Shown here: positions 45,049 to 53,340 of the stretch, piece after piece
How the letters are laid out: each line of letters starts with the position of its first letter
How positions within the stretch are numbered: the first letter of the stretch is position 1
Assembly: GCF_027938815.1 (NCBI RefSeq)
Contig: NZ_CP115913.1
Span: 2,948,001 to 3,012,000, forward strand
Length of the DNA: 64,000 bases
Direction: 5' to 3'
Source of the DNA: Oceanirhabdus sp. W0125-5
Lineage (GTDB): Bacteria; Bacillota; Clostridia; Clostridiales; Clostridiaceae
Made by a program: the position numbers and the translations under genes
The notes under the pieces: generated by a model
What the model was told of the DNA's origin: nothing
The model's database searches: none
The model's input: the letters and a program-made list of their open reading frames with translations, nothing else

Positions 45049-46005
45049 ATGAAAATAAATTACATAAAATGTCATGGAACGGGGAATATATTTTATCTCA
45101 TAGATGAGACCAATGAAGTTGTTATTAATGAGAGTGAAAAAAGAGATTTTTCTATAAAAGTATGCAATAAAGATAAAACCGCTGATGGAATTCTTTTTAT
45201 TGGAAAAGGTAATAGTGGAATAGCAAAAATGAGGATATTTAATTCGGACGGATCTGAAGCTGAAATGTGTGGCAATGGATTAAGATGTGCGGGGCGATAT
45301 GCTGGAGAAGTTTTTAATTTAAAGGAATTTAAATTTGATACATTGAAAGAAAATTATTTTATCAAAATAAAGAAAAGTGATATATCCAATTTACCTAATG
45401 TAGAGGTGGAGATATCAAACATTACTACGGATATAAACTCGATACCTATAAATGGATTTAGTAAAAAAAATTTCAATCAGAAAGTTGCTGTGCTTAGTAA
45501 AGATATGTTATATACAGCCGTTAGTATCTCGAATCCTCATCTTGTTACTATAACAGATACTATTGAATGGGATGTTATGGAAGAACAGGGGGAGTTGATT
45601 AAGAAGCATCATTCGGTATTTCCGGAAGGTATTAATTTGAGCTTTTTAAAGATTATAAATGAGAATGAGGTATTTGTTAGAACATATGAAAGAGGTGTAG
45701 GGTTTACTAAATCATGTGGTACTGGAATGATGTCATCAGTTTTGAACTATTGTTTAAATAAACCTGAGTTATTTGGTCAAAGAATAAAAGTATACAATGA
45801 TGGTGGAATGGTTCTTATAACTGTTAAGCGAGACGATGAGAAGTTATATAGTGCTAATTTTGAAGGAAATGCATCGTACATTGAGAGTGGCAAGATAAAA
45901 TATGATAGTGAGGTACTTACCATTAATAAAGAGAAAGAATATCATGATGAAGAAAAAGCTTATTTGAAATTATTAGAAATAAAAGATATGAAGTTGAATG
46001 ATTAA
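45049..46005 (+). CDS. dapF: Diaminopimelate epimerase
   Basis: The 318-residue product has both catalytic cysteine blocks: C74 in EMCGNGLRCAGR and C223 in KSCGTGMMSS. It epimerises LL- to meso-diaminopimelate for lysine and peptidoglycan synthesis. ATG 45049 is supported by GTGAGGTGA upstream and by the conserved start (INYIKCHGTGN). It is longer than the usual 270-280 residues because of a charged C-terminal tail (EKEYHDEEKAYLKLLEIKD). It stands alone, without other dap genes nearby. Divergence in the middle of the protein leaves a small chance of a related epimerase. Confidence 0.88.
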   Translation: MKINYIKCHGTGNIFYLIDETNEVVINESEKRDFSIKVCNKDKTADGILFIGKGNSGIAKMRIFNSDGSEAEMCGNGLRCAGRYAGEVFNLKEFKFDTLKENYFIKIKKSDISNLPNVEVEISNITTDINSIPINGFSKKNFNQKVAVLSKDMLYTAVSISNPHLVTITDTIEWDVMEEQGELIKKHHSVFPEGINLSFLKIINENEVFVRTYERGVGFTKSCGTGMMSSVLNYCLNKPELFGQRIKVYNDGGMVLITVKRDDEKLYSANFEGNASYIESGKIKYDSEVLTINKEKEYHDEEKAYLKLLEIKDMKLND

Positions 46006-46040
46006 AATCACTCAAGCATTGCTTGAGTGATTTTTTTTTT
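46006..46040. terminator. Bidirectional terminator between dapF and pgmB
   Basis: AATCACTCAAGC and GCTTGAGTGATT form a 12-bp stem around ATT, followed by a run of T residues on the plus strand. Confidence 0.9.
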
Positions 46041-46041
46041 C

Positions 46042-46686
46042 TTAAAATTCTAATATTTCTAGTGTTAAATTTTCAAAACCAGATATAATTTTATCAGCTT
46101 TATTTAAAACATTTGCATCCCCTACACCTACTGCGAACATGTTAGCATTTTTAGCACCTTCGACTCCTGCAGCTGCATCTTCAAACACAACACATCTTTC
46201 CGGAGATACTTCAAGCTCTTCAGCACCTTTTAAGAAAACTTCAGGGCTTGGCTTAGCTTTAGTTATTCTGTTACCATCTACTATGCAGTCAAATAAGTTA
46301 ACAATATCAAGTGCTTTAAGAATTCTCATAGAATTTTTACTTGCTGAACCTAATGCAACTTTTATGTTATTTTCTCTAAGTTTAAGTATGAAGTTTTTAA
46401 CTCCTGGTAAAATTTCGTCTTTTTTCATTACTGAGATATATTCAACATACCATGAATTTTTCTTCTCTGCTAATGCAAGCTTTGTCTCTTCATCTAAAGA
46501 TTTCTCACCGATTTCAAGTAAAATGTTTAATGAATCCATTCTACTAACGCCTTTAAGTCTCTCATTATCTTCAATACTAAAATCAAATCCTAATTCATTA
46601 GCTAATCTTTTCCATGCTAAATAGTGATATTTTGCAGTATCACAAATTACTCCATCTAAATCAAATATACAAGCATCAATATTCAT
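46042..46686 (-). CDS. pgmB: Beta-phosphoglucomutase
   Basis: The 214-residue HAD-family protein has the nucleophile D9 and acid/base D11 in FDLDGVICDTAKYHYLAW, followed by LKGVSRMDSL, which carries the residues typical of PgmB. Later blocks are GSASKNSMRIL, AKPSPEVFLKGAEEL and VFEDAAAGVEGAKNA. It interconverts beta-glucose 1-phosphate and glucose 6-phosphate, normally after maltose or trehalose phosphorylase. No such phosphorylase gene is near. GGAGG lies seven bases before the ATG, and a cre-like site stands just upstream. Confidence 0.93.
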   Translation of the reverse strand: MNIDACIFDLDGVICDTAKYHYLAWKRLANELGFDFSIEDNERLKGVSRMDSLNILLEIGEKSLDEETKLALAEKKNSWYVEYISVMKKDEILPGVKNFILKLRENNIKVALGSASKNSMRILKALDIVNLFDCIVDGNRITKAKPSPEVFLKGAEELEVSPERCVVFEDAAAGVEGAKNANMFAVGVGDANVLNKADKIISGFENLTLEILEF

Positions 46687-46701
46687 ATTAATTCCTCCTA
46701 T

Positions 46702-46717
46702 GTGAAACCGTTTGCAT
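46702..46717 (-). promoter_or_regulatory. cre-like site (CcpA or other LacI-family operator) before pgmB
   Basis: On the minus strand ATGCAAACGGTTTCAC matches the catabolite-responsive element consensus WTGNAANCGNWNNCAW except for the last base. It sits 16 bases upstream of the pgmB start, overlapping the transcript leader, where a bound repressor would block transcription. Confidence 0.6.
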
Positions 46718-46867
46718 AACTATTTTATAATATTAATTAAGAAAAATCAATTAAAAATTTAAAATTCATTATTTTAACAAAATTTATAAGTAACATATTG
46801 GTAATAATGTTAACATATTTTTGAATATATAATTATATAGTAGTATCTTATGGAGGTGCAGAGGAGA

Positions 46868-47341
46868 GTGGTTAAGAAATTTATTATTTCATTAGTTCTA
46901 AAAATAATAGGAAAAGTATTAGTGTACTTATATAAGAAAGATGATGAAACTTATTCTAATCTTATGGAATTTACTAATGGTGAATCTTTTAAAATAAAAG
47001 TAGCTAATCTAAATATTTTTCTTCAAATTTTAATTAAGGATAAAAGTACTAGGAAGATGGAAGTTATTAAAACTAATAAAAATGACTGCGATATTGAAAT
47101 TATATTCAAAAATATTAATTATGCTTTTAAGGTTTTTACAGGTAGAAAAAGTATTGACCAAGCATATATAGAACGAGCTTTTATACTTAAGGGGGATATA
47201 CCCAAAACAATGGGGTTGGTAAGGGCTTTGTATATAGTAGAATACTTGCTTTTTCCAAAGTTAATTTGGAAAAAGATATTAAAAGAGAAGCCGAAAACAT
47301 CTACTAAAAAAATGAATGTTTATTTGAGAGTTATTAGATAA
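46868..47341 (+). CDS. SCP2-like sterol-carrier-type protein
   Basis: The 157-residue protein looks like an SCP-2 domain protein: a short N-terminal helix, then ESFKIKVANLNIFLQILI, CDIEIIFKNINYAFKVFTG, and an AYIERAFILKGDI block as found in the lipid-binding fold. GTG 46868 is chosen because GGAGGTG lies nine bases upstream; ATG 46850 overlaps that site. It is 22 bases upstream of an iron-dependent alcohol dehydrogenase, so the two form an operon. It may bind a hydrophobic substrate for that enzyme, which is a guess. Confidence 0.6.
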   Translation: MVKKFIISLVLKIIGKVLVYLYKKDDETYSNLMEFTNGESFKIKVANLNIFLQILIKDKSTRKMEVIKTNKNDCDIEIIFKNINYAFKVFTGRKSIDQAYIERAFILKGDIPKTMGLVRALYIVEYLLFPKLIWKKILKEKPKTSTKKMNVYLRVIR

Positions 47342-47363
47342 TTTTATTTATGGAGGATTTAAT

Positions 47364-48530
47364 ATGGGGAAATACTTTGAATTTTTTAGTCCTGTGAAAT
47401 TGTTATCAGGAGAAGGGGCGTTAGAAAATATTCCTTATGAATTAAAAATTCTAGGGGCAAGCAAACCATTGATTTTAGCTGCGGAGCCAATTATAGCAAA
47501 CAAAACTATAGATGTCCTATTAAAATCACTTGAAGATTATAAAATTGATGTTGGTGATGTTATATATGATATTCCAATAGATTCATCTATAGAGGTTGTT
47601 AATACAATTTCTAAAATTTATAGAATAGAAGGGTGTGACTCAATTATTGCTATTGGTGGTGGGTCAATAATTGATACAGCTAAAGGGGTTAATATAATTG
47701 TATCATTAGGTGGTGAAAGCTTACTTGAATATCAAGGGGTTGATAGTATTGATAAGAATTTAAAGCCCCTTATTGTTGCACCAAGTACCTCAGGTACTGG
47801 ATCAGAAGCTACTGCAGTTTCGGTAATAGCCAATAAGAAAAAAAATATTAAAATGGAGTTTATTTCATATAAGGTGGTTCCTAATGTAGCTGTGTTAGAT
47901 CCTAGATTAACTATATCACTTCCTATGAAGCTTACAGCATCAACAGGAATTGATGCCCTTGTGCATGCGATTGAAGCTTATAGTTGTCTTCAAAAAAATA
48001 TAATAAGTGATATATATGCTAAAGAGGCTATAAAATTATTAGTTAAAAATTTAAATAATGTAATAGTTAGACCAAAAGATAAGGATATTAGATTAAATCT
48101 TCTTTTGGGATCCTTTTTAGCTGGCGCAGCATTTTCGAATTCTATGGTGGGGATAGTACATGCTATAGGACATTCGGTGGGGGCTGTTTGTGGTATATCC
48201 CACAGTGATGCTATGACGATACTTCTGCTACCTTGTATGAAAAAAAATATTGATTTATGTTCATTGGAATATGGTGAAATATTGGATATTATTAAAGGGG
48301 AAAAGCTTATGATTGATAACAAGAGTGAAAAATGTATAGAGGAACTGAAATCTTTATTAGACATGTTACATGATAAAGCTAGAATACCATTGACTCTACG
48401 TGAAGTAGGAGTGAAAAAAGAGGATTTTAAGGAAATTGCTAGAATATCAATTAATGACGGGGCGGCTATTTTAAATCCTTTAAACGTCTCTGAACAAGTT
48501 GTTTTCGATATTTTAGAAGAAGCTTATTAA
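47364..48530 (+). CDS. Iron-containing alcohol dehydrogenase
   Basis: The 388-residue product is a group III alcohol dehydrogenase. AIGGGSIIDTAKGV binds the nucleotide, PSTSGTGSEAT and VLDPRLT follow, and HAIEAY plus HAIGHSVGA contain metal-ligand histidines. The second, HxxxH-type region reads GISHSDAMTILL rather than the common GIPHG, hinting at a different substrate. It reduces an aldehyde or ketone with NAD(P)H. It is the second gene of a pair with the SCP2-like protein, with GGAGG before the ATG. Confidence 0.9.
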   Translation: MGKYFEFFSPVKLLSGEGALENIPYELKILGASKPLILAAEPIIANKTIDVLLKSLEDYKIDVGDVIYDIPIDSSIEVVNTISKIYRIEGCDSIIAIGGGSIIDTAKGVNIIVSLGGESLLEYQGVDSIDKNLKPLIVAPSTSGTGSEATAVSVIANKKKNIKMEFISYKVVPNVAVLDPRLTISLPMKLTASTGIDALVHAIEAYSCLQKNIISDIYAKEAIKLLVKNLNNVIVRPKDKDIRLNLLLGSFLAGAAFSNSMVGIVHAIGHSVGAVCGISHSDAMTILLLPCMKKNIDLCSLEYGEILDIIKGEKLMIDNKSEKCIEELKSLLDMLHDKARIPLTLREVGVKKEDFKEIARISINDGAAILNPLNVSEQVVFDILEEAY

Positions 48531-48550
48531 AGCTACAAGGGGGTTAAATG

Positions 48551-48844
48551 ATGAAGAAAAAAATTATTATATTAGCTATGATTTTAATTGTTGCTTTTAC
48601 AGCTACTGGGTGTATACCTGGTGATGGTAGCATATCTAGCACAGATCCAGCAGGCTTTTTCTGGGGAATTTGGCATGGGTGGATAGCACCTATATCTTTA
48701 GTAATTGGTATTTTTGATAAAAATATTTCTATTTATGAACCTATAAATAGTGGGTGGTGGTATGATTTGGGATTTTATTGTAGTGTAATTTCTGGATTTG
48801 GAGGGTTAACAATTACGAGAAAAAAATATAAGAAAAAGAAGTAA
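48551..48844 (+). CDS. Small lipoprotein-like membrane protein
   Basis: The 97-residue product has a signal peptide with lipobox-like TATGC and a conserved-looking segment: PAGFFWGIWHGWIAPISL, then SGWWYDLGFY and a second helix. I have seen this arrangement in many hypothetical bacterial proteins, but no function is known. AGGGGG lies eight bases before ATG 48551; ATG 48548 is equally possible. It is 20 bases after the ADH gene and could be the operon's third gene. Confidence 0.75.
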   Translation: MKKKIIILAMILIVAFTATGCIPGDGSISSTDPAGFFWGIWHGWIAPISLVIGIFDKNISIYEPINSGWWYDLGFYCSVISGFGGLTITRKKYKKKK

Positions 48845-48848
48845 TAAA

Positions 48849-48879
48849 AAATAGACAAGGAAACCCTTGTCTATTTTAT
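48849..48879. terminator. Bidirectional terminator before the CsoR-type gene
   Basis: AAATAGACAAGG and CCTTGTCTATTT form a 12-bp stem around AAAC; it serves the genes on both sides. Confidence 0.8.
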
Positions 48880-49140
48880 GTATTTATCTATAGCAGCTTT
48901 TAAATCTTCAATTGCATCTTGATCTTTTTGATTATTATCTGTTAGAAGACAATGATCAATATGTTCTTGTAGAATTACTTTACCAACATTATTTAAAGCG
49001 GATTTAACTGCAGAGATCTGAATTAAAATTTCAGAACAGTCACGGTCTTCTTCTACCATTCTTTTTACTGACTGAGCATGACCTATAATTCTTGAAAGTC
49101 GATTAATAACTGCTTTTTTACTAGGGTGTTGGTGACTCAT
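48871..49140 (-). CDS. CsoR/FrmR family metal- or persulfide-sensing repressor
   Basis: The 89-residue helical protein fits the DUF156 family: INRLSRIIGHAQSVKRMVEEDRDC, ILIQISAVKSALNNV and ILQEHIDHCL. The ligand set C, H and C (the cysteine in DCSEIL and the His and Cys of EHIDHC) matches copper-sensing CsoR; RcnR would have His in the last place. An N-terminal His at position 3 leaves FrmR-type roles possible. AAAGGAG precedes ATG 49140. No copper transporter gene is adjacent, so its target is unknown. Confidence 0.85.
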   Translation of the reverse strand: MSHQHPSKKAVINRLSRIIGHAQSVKRMVEEDRDCSEILIQISAVKSALNNVGKVILQEHIDHCLLTDNNQKDQDAIEDLKAAIDKYIK

Positions 49141-49265
49141 TGTATTCTCCTTTATATTCTATTAATTATTCACTATTATACCACACATAGTATATTTTTT
49201 TAAAGAATTAAGATTTCTTGAAAATTTAAGGTTATTTTTATATAAATCTACTTAAACTATAATAC

Positions 49266-49292
49266 GGAGGTGGAGAGCAATAGCTCAAAATT
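49266..49292 (+). promoter_or_regulatory. Shine-Dalgarno separated from the GDPD start by a small hairpin
   Basis: GGAGGTGG (49266-49273) is a strong ribosome binding site but ends about 19 bases before ATG 49293. GAGC and GCTC (49275-49286) can fold between them, cutting the effective distance to about seven bases. An in-frame TAG at 49281 excludes an upstream start. Confidence 0.45.
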
Positions 49293-50021
49293 ATGACAAA
49301 AATTTTCGCTCATAGAGGGTATAGTGCAAAGTATCCTGAGAATACTTTATTAGCATTTAAAAAAGCCATTGAATATGGTGTGCATGGAATAGAAACCGAT
49401 GTCCAGATGAGTAAAGATGGAGAATTAATACTTATACATGATGAAAAGGTTGATCGAACCAGTAATGGTTCAGGATTTATATATAACATGACATATGATG
49501 AATTGTTAAAATTAGATTTTGGAGAATGGAAAAGTAGAGTGTTTTATGGTGAAAAGATACCAAAGTTAGTTGAATTACTAGACTTGGTTAAAGGAAATAA
49601 TATTGAATTAAATTTAGAAATAAAAAATAATCTTGTTTCTTATCCAAATATTGAAGAAAAAATTCTTGCTTTAATAAGTGAATTTAAAATTGAAGATAGA
49701 GTAATAATTTCTAGTTTTAATCATGAATCAGTATTAAAAGTAAAAAAAATGAGCAAACAAGTTAGGTGTGGTCCACTACTATATAGTACTTTAATTAACC
49801 CGCAGTTATATATTAAAGAATATAATTTTGATACATATCATCCTATGTATAAATCTTTAAATAGTGAAAAAATTAAAGTACTCAAAGATAATAGGATTCC
49901 TATATGCACGTATACAGTTGATAATAAAGATGATATAAAATATTTAATAAAGAAAGGTGTTGAAGTAATAATAACTAACGAAGTAGAGGATGCGTTAATG
50001 TGTGTGAAAGATAAGTGTTAA
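49293..50021 (+). CDS. Glycerophosphodiester phosphodiesterase
   Basis: The 242-residue product has the GDPD signature: FAHRGYSAKYPENTLLAF with the catalytic HRG, GIETDVQMSKDGELILIHD with the second histidine, and DRTSNGSG. It splits glycerophosphodiesters to glycerol 3-phosphate and an alcohol. There is no signal peptide, so it is cytosolic. It is preceded by a hairpin-separated ribosome binding site and followed 70 bases later by a secreted 5'-nucleotidase gene. Confidence 0.93.
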   Translation: MTKIFAHRGYSAKYPENTLLAFKKAIEYGVHGIETDVQMSKDGELILIHDEKVDRTSNGSGFIYNMTYDELLKLDFGEWKSRVFYGEKIPKLVELLDLVKGNNIELNLEIKNNLVSYPNIEEKILALISEFKIEDRVIISSFNHESVLKVKKMSKQVRCGPLLYSTLINPQLYIKEYNFDTYHPMYKSLNSEKIKVLKDNRIPICTYTVDNKDDIKYLIKKGVEVIITNEVEDALMCVKDKC

Positions 50022-50092
50022 TAAAGTGTATGATAAGCGATTTAATTATAATGTAATATTATAATAGAAAAATAATTAATAATGGAGGAAAA

Positions 50093-51688
50093 ATGATAAT
50101 GAACAAAAGAGGGAACAGGTTTAATTTATTCCTTAGCTTTATAGTTATTTTAATGTTTTTTTCTCTAAATAAGGCTTTCGGTGAAAGCCATGATAGAAAG
50201 GTAATTGATATTATCACAATTAATGACTTTCACGGAAAGCTAGAAGAAGATAAAAGAGAAGAAGGCAAAAATGTAGGGATGCCTAAGATTATAAGTGCAG
50301 TAAAGCAATATAAGGCTAGTAATCCTAATACATTTGTAGTTTGTGGAGGAGATAGTTATCAAGGAAGTGCTATTTCTAACTTAACTTATGGTGCTCCTGT
50401 TTCGGAAATGTATAAGGAAATGGGTGTAGTTGCATCAGCAGTTGGAAATCATGAATTTGATTGGGATATTAAACTGATGCATAAATGGTCTAAAGATGGT
50501 GGATTTGATTTTTTAGGTGCAAATATTTTTGATAAAAGAACTAATAAGATTGTAGATTGGGCTAAACCGTATAAAGTTATTAAAATTGATGGTGTTAAAA
50601 TCGGGCTGATTGGGTTAACAACTACTCAAGCTGCATTTGTAAATTTGCCAAGTAAAGTTGAAAATTTTAAATTTGAGCCTTTAAAAGAAAATACAGAAAA
50701 ATGGGTTAAATACTTAAAAAGCGGAAAAGCTCCAGAAGGTAAAGTGGATGCGGTTATTGCTTTAACTCACGTGGGAGCTTATCAAGATGAAAAGAGTAAA
50801 GAAATTTCAGGAGAAATTATAGAGTCTGGAATTGTTGGAATCAAAGGGCTTGATGCTGTTATTGGAGGAGATACTCATCAGTTAGTGGCAGGGAAAGTTA
50901 ATGATGTTGTAATTCTGCAAGCATATAAAGAGGGGGATGCATTAGGTAAGTTATCTTTGATTTTTGATAAAAAAAATAATTTAACTAGTATCGAACCTAA
51001 ATTAGACTTGCTCTATAAGAGAAAAGATGAATTAGAAGATGATAAAAAAGGTGAAGAGATATTATATAAATATAGTAAAGACTTAAGGATTATTATTGAT
51101 GAAGTAGTTGGAATAACAGAAACTGCATTAACTCATGAAAGATTTCAAGAAAGAGGAACTTCTGTTTTAGGTAAGTTTATTACAGATATTATGAGGAAAA
51201 ATGGAGATGCTCAAATTGCTGTTATTAATGAAGGAGCTTTAAGAACAGCAATTCCGAAGGGGAACGTAACTGTTGGAAAATTATATGAAGTATTGCCATT
51301 TGAGAATATTCTTATGAGAATGGAGCTTAAAGGGGGGCAATTAAAAAAAGTTATTGAAAATGGAATTATGAATAGAGGTATTGGGTGGATAGAGATTTCA
51401 GGAGCTAAAGTATATTATAACCCAGAGAAGGAAGAGGGTAATAGAATTTTAGAAATAATTCTTGATGATGGTACAAAAGTTGATATGGATAAATACTATA
51501 GTGTTGCAACAAATGATTTTATGTTTGTTGGAGGAGATAAATATGACTTTAGTGGAGCGAGAAATGTTGAAAATACAAACAAGAAAATTCTCGATATTGT
51601 TATTGAGCACTTTAAAAATGAAAAAACAATAAAATACGAATTTGAGCAACCGTTTATTGTGAAAAAGAAAAATAGTAATATAGAATAA
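50093..51688 (+). CDS. Secreted 5'-nucleotidase family protein (UshA-like)
   Basis: The 531-residue protein has a signal peptide of about 27 residues (ending NKAFGES). A metallophosphoesterase domain follows, with TINDFHGKLEE, VCGGDSYQGS, AVGNHEFDWD and ALTHVGAY and GGDTHQ. The 5'-nucleotidase C-terminal domain has NEGALRTAIPKGNVT and ILPFENI-like VLPFENILMRME. Such enzymes release phosphate from external nucleotides or cyclic nucleotides. No cell-wall anchor motif is visible at the C-terminus. GGAGG precedes ATG 50093 by four bases and ATG 50099 by ten; either could be used. Confidence 0.93.
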   Translation: MIMNKRGNRFNLFLSFIVILMFFSLNKAFGESHDRKVIDIITINDFHGKLEEDKREEGKNVGMPKIISAVKQYKASNPNTFVVCGGDSYQGSAISNLTYGAPVSEMYKEMGVVASAVGNHEFDWDIKLMHKWSKDGGFDFLGANIFDKRTNKIVDWAKPYKVIKIDGVKIGLIGLTTTQAAFVNLPSKVENFKFEPLKENTEKWVKYLKSGKAPEGKVDAVIALTHVGAYQDEKSKEISGEIIESGIVGIKGLDAVIGGDTHQLVAGKVNDVVILQAYKEGDALGKLSLIFDKKNNLTSIEPKLDLLYKRKDELEDDKKGEEILYKYSKDLRIIIDEVVGITETALTHERFQERGTSVLGKFITDIMRKNGDAQIAVINEGALRTAIPKGNVTVGKLYEVLPFENILMRMELKGGQLKKVIENGIMNRGIGWIEISGAKVYYNPEKEEGNRILEIILDDGTKVDMDKYYSVATNDFMFVGGDKYDFSGARNVENTNKKILDIVIEHFKNEKTIKYEFEQPFIVKKKNSNIE

Positions 51689-51691
51689 AAA

Positions 51692-51720
51692 ATAGCCACT
51701 GATGTTTTGACAGTGGCTAT
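51692..51720 (+). terminator. Hairpin after the 5'-nucleotidase gene
   Basis: ATAGCCACTG and CAGTGGCTAT form a perfect ten-bp stem around ATGTTTTGA without the first base. It has no proper T-tract, so termination may be weak. Confidence 0.5.
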
Positions 51721-51852
51721 ATTCATGTTCAGATGTTAATTGAAATAATGAAAATAAAATAAACATAGTCTATTTTATTGAATTTGTTCTTTCTAAAGGA
51801 TAAAATTAAGATAAATATTTAGAATAATTGGATAGGTTTGGAGGGAATATTA

Positions 51853-52842
51853 ATGAAATTTTTTATTGGAGTTGATGGCGGTGGTACTAGCACTCGTGTT
51901 GCATTAGCAAATATAGATGGTGAGATTTTATCTATAGGAAAGAGTGGGGCTAGTAGTATTGATACAGTTAGTGGAGAGGTAACTGGAAAACATATTTCTG
52001 AAGCTCTTCAGAGGTGTTTAGAGAAGTTTAGTCAAAAATATAAGGAAGATATTGAAGAGATAGAATGTTGTTTTGCATCTTTAGGAGGTGTAGATTCAGA
52101 GAAGGATAAAGAATATGTTGTGAATATTGTAAAAGAATACACTGGTAATATATTAAGAATTAAAAGAGTTGTTGTGGAGAATGATACTAGGGCAGCTTTA
52201 GCTGGAGGATTAGCAGAAAAGAGCGGTGTAATTTTTATTGTTGGGACAGGAGCAGTTTGTTTTGGTATAAATGAAAATATGGAAAGTTGGAAATCAGGCG
52301 GTTGGGGGTATAAGATAGATGACTTTGGAAGTGGCTTCTATCTTGGAAGAGAAGCTTTAACTATGATGGTAAAATGTATGGACGGCAGAGAAGAGGATGA
52401 GGAGTTCAAAAGAGTTATTAAAAATGCTATTGGTATAAATTCTTTATCTGAGGTTAGTGAAAGACTTTATAAAAGAGATTTTAATAGAACAGACATTGCG
52501 AGGATTGCACCTGAAGTTTTAAGACTTGCTGAAAAGAAAAATAAGATAGCGTTAAATATTTTAGATAATGGAGCAGATGAATTAACGCTTATGATGAAAT
52601 CAGTATGTAATAAGCTTAATATAAAAAATGGAAAATACACAGCCCTTGGTGGAGTAATTGAAGGTTGTGAAATTTATAGAAATAAATTGATTGAAAAAAT
52701 AAAAGACAATGTGGATGTTGAATATTCAAGGCCTTATATGAGTGCAATAGGAGGAGCTGTGCTATTAAGTCTTTACGAGGTGATTGGAGAAGAGGCTTAT
52801 GAATTTACTGATGCTATTAGAAGAAGTCTAGCAAAAAACTAA
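51853..52842 (+). CDS. BadF/BadG family sugar kinase, N-acetylglucosamine kinase-like
   Basis: The 329-residue product has the ASKHA fold: FIGVDGGGTSTRVALANIDG (phosphate 1), VVENDTRAALAGGLAEK and IFIVGTGAVCFGI (phosphate 2), GGWGYKIDDFGSGFYLGREAL and ALGGVIEGCEIY (adenosine). Members of this subgroup phosphorylate N-acetylglucosamine or related wall sugars such as MurNAc. ATG 51853 follows GGAGGGA. It stands alone. If it is a MurNAc/GlcNAc kinase it could act on products of the NagZ-like enzyme at 3 kb, which is inference. Confidence 0.85.
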   Translation: MKFFIGVDGGGTSTRVALANIDGEILSIGKSGASSIDTVSGEVTGKHISEALQRCLEKFSQKYKEDIEEIECCFASLGGVDSEKDKEYVVNIVKEYTGNILRIKRVVVENDTRAALAGGLAEKSGVIFIVGTGAVCFGINENMESWKSGGWGYKIDDFGSGFYLGREALTMMVKCMDGREEDEEFKRVIKNAIGINSLSEVSERLYKRDFNRTDIARIAPEVLRLAEKKNKIALNILDNGADELTLMMKSVCNKLNIKNGKYTALGGVIEGCEIYRNKLIEKIKDNVDVEYSRPYMSAIGGAVLLSLYEVIGEEAYEFTDAIRRSLAKN

Positions 52843-52940
52843 AATAAATTTTCCTAAAGTTATCTTTTAGTTATGTTGATTTGTATATTTGGAAAAAAAT
52901 AAGAAAATAATATAAATAATATAATGAAGGAGGTTTCTAT

Positions 52941-53138
52941 ATGGAAAATATAACTAATTTAATTAATCAAGGCTACAAGATAATGAAGTTTGAAAGAGAT
53001 ATTGATTTAACTAGTGGTCAAGAAGTGGGGGTAGTTGAATTAAAGGCTCTTGATGGTTATTTGATGAAACTGAATTTTGATGATAATTGTGCTGATGAAA
53101 TGGAAAAGGTTATTTTTAATTACTTGAAGGAAAAATAA
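52941..53138 (+). CDS. Small hypothetical protein (65 aa)
   Basis: AAGGAGG stands a good distance before ATG 52941, and a terminator follows, so this is probably a real gene. The product is a soluble, acidic 65-residue protein, with a regular alternation suggesting an alpha/beta fold. I do not recognise it. Confidence 0.65.
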   Translation: MENITNLINQGYKIMKFERDIDLTSGQEVGVVELKALDGYLMKLNFDDNCADEMEKVIFNYLKEK

Positions 53139-53144
53139 ATGACT

Positions 53145-53178
53145 AACTCCCTGGAAAAAATAACGGGGAGTATTTTTT
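53145..53178 (+). terminator. Intrinsic terminator after the 65-aa gene
   Basis: ACTCCC pairs with GGGAGT around an A-rich loop, followed by ATTTTTTGTTTTT. Confidence 0.7.
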
Positions 53179-53340
53179 GTTTTTAGGAAATTCAAAATTA
53201 CTTGAAGAAATTATCGTATGATACACGTCTTTATTATAAAAAAAGTTAAGAATTGTTATAATTATAGGTTGTTAAATGGTAAAAAAGGAAATAGAATATA
53301 TTAAGAGGGTAAGTATTTTAGTAACTTAGGAGGAAAAAGT

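Noticed and set aside
46139-46624. Plus-strand 161-residue frame opposite pgmB
   Set aside because: Antisense shadow of a well-supported HAD-family gene.
52843-52940. Possible small RNA between the sugar kinase and the 65-residue gene
   Set aside because: No stem with a T-tract or promoter pair could be seen; the gap is plain AT-rich sequence.
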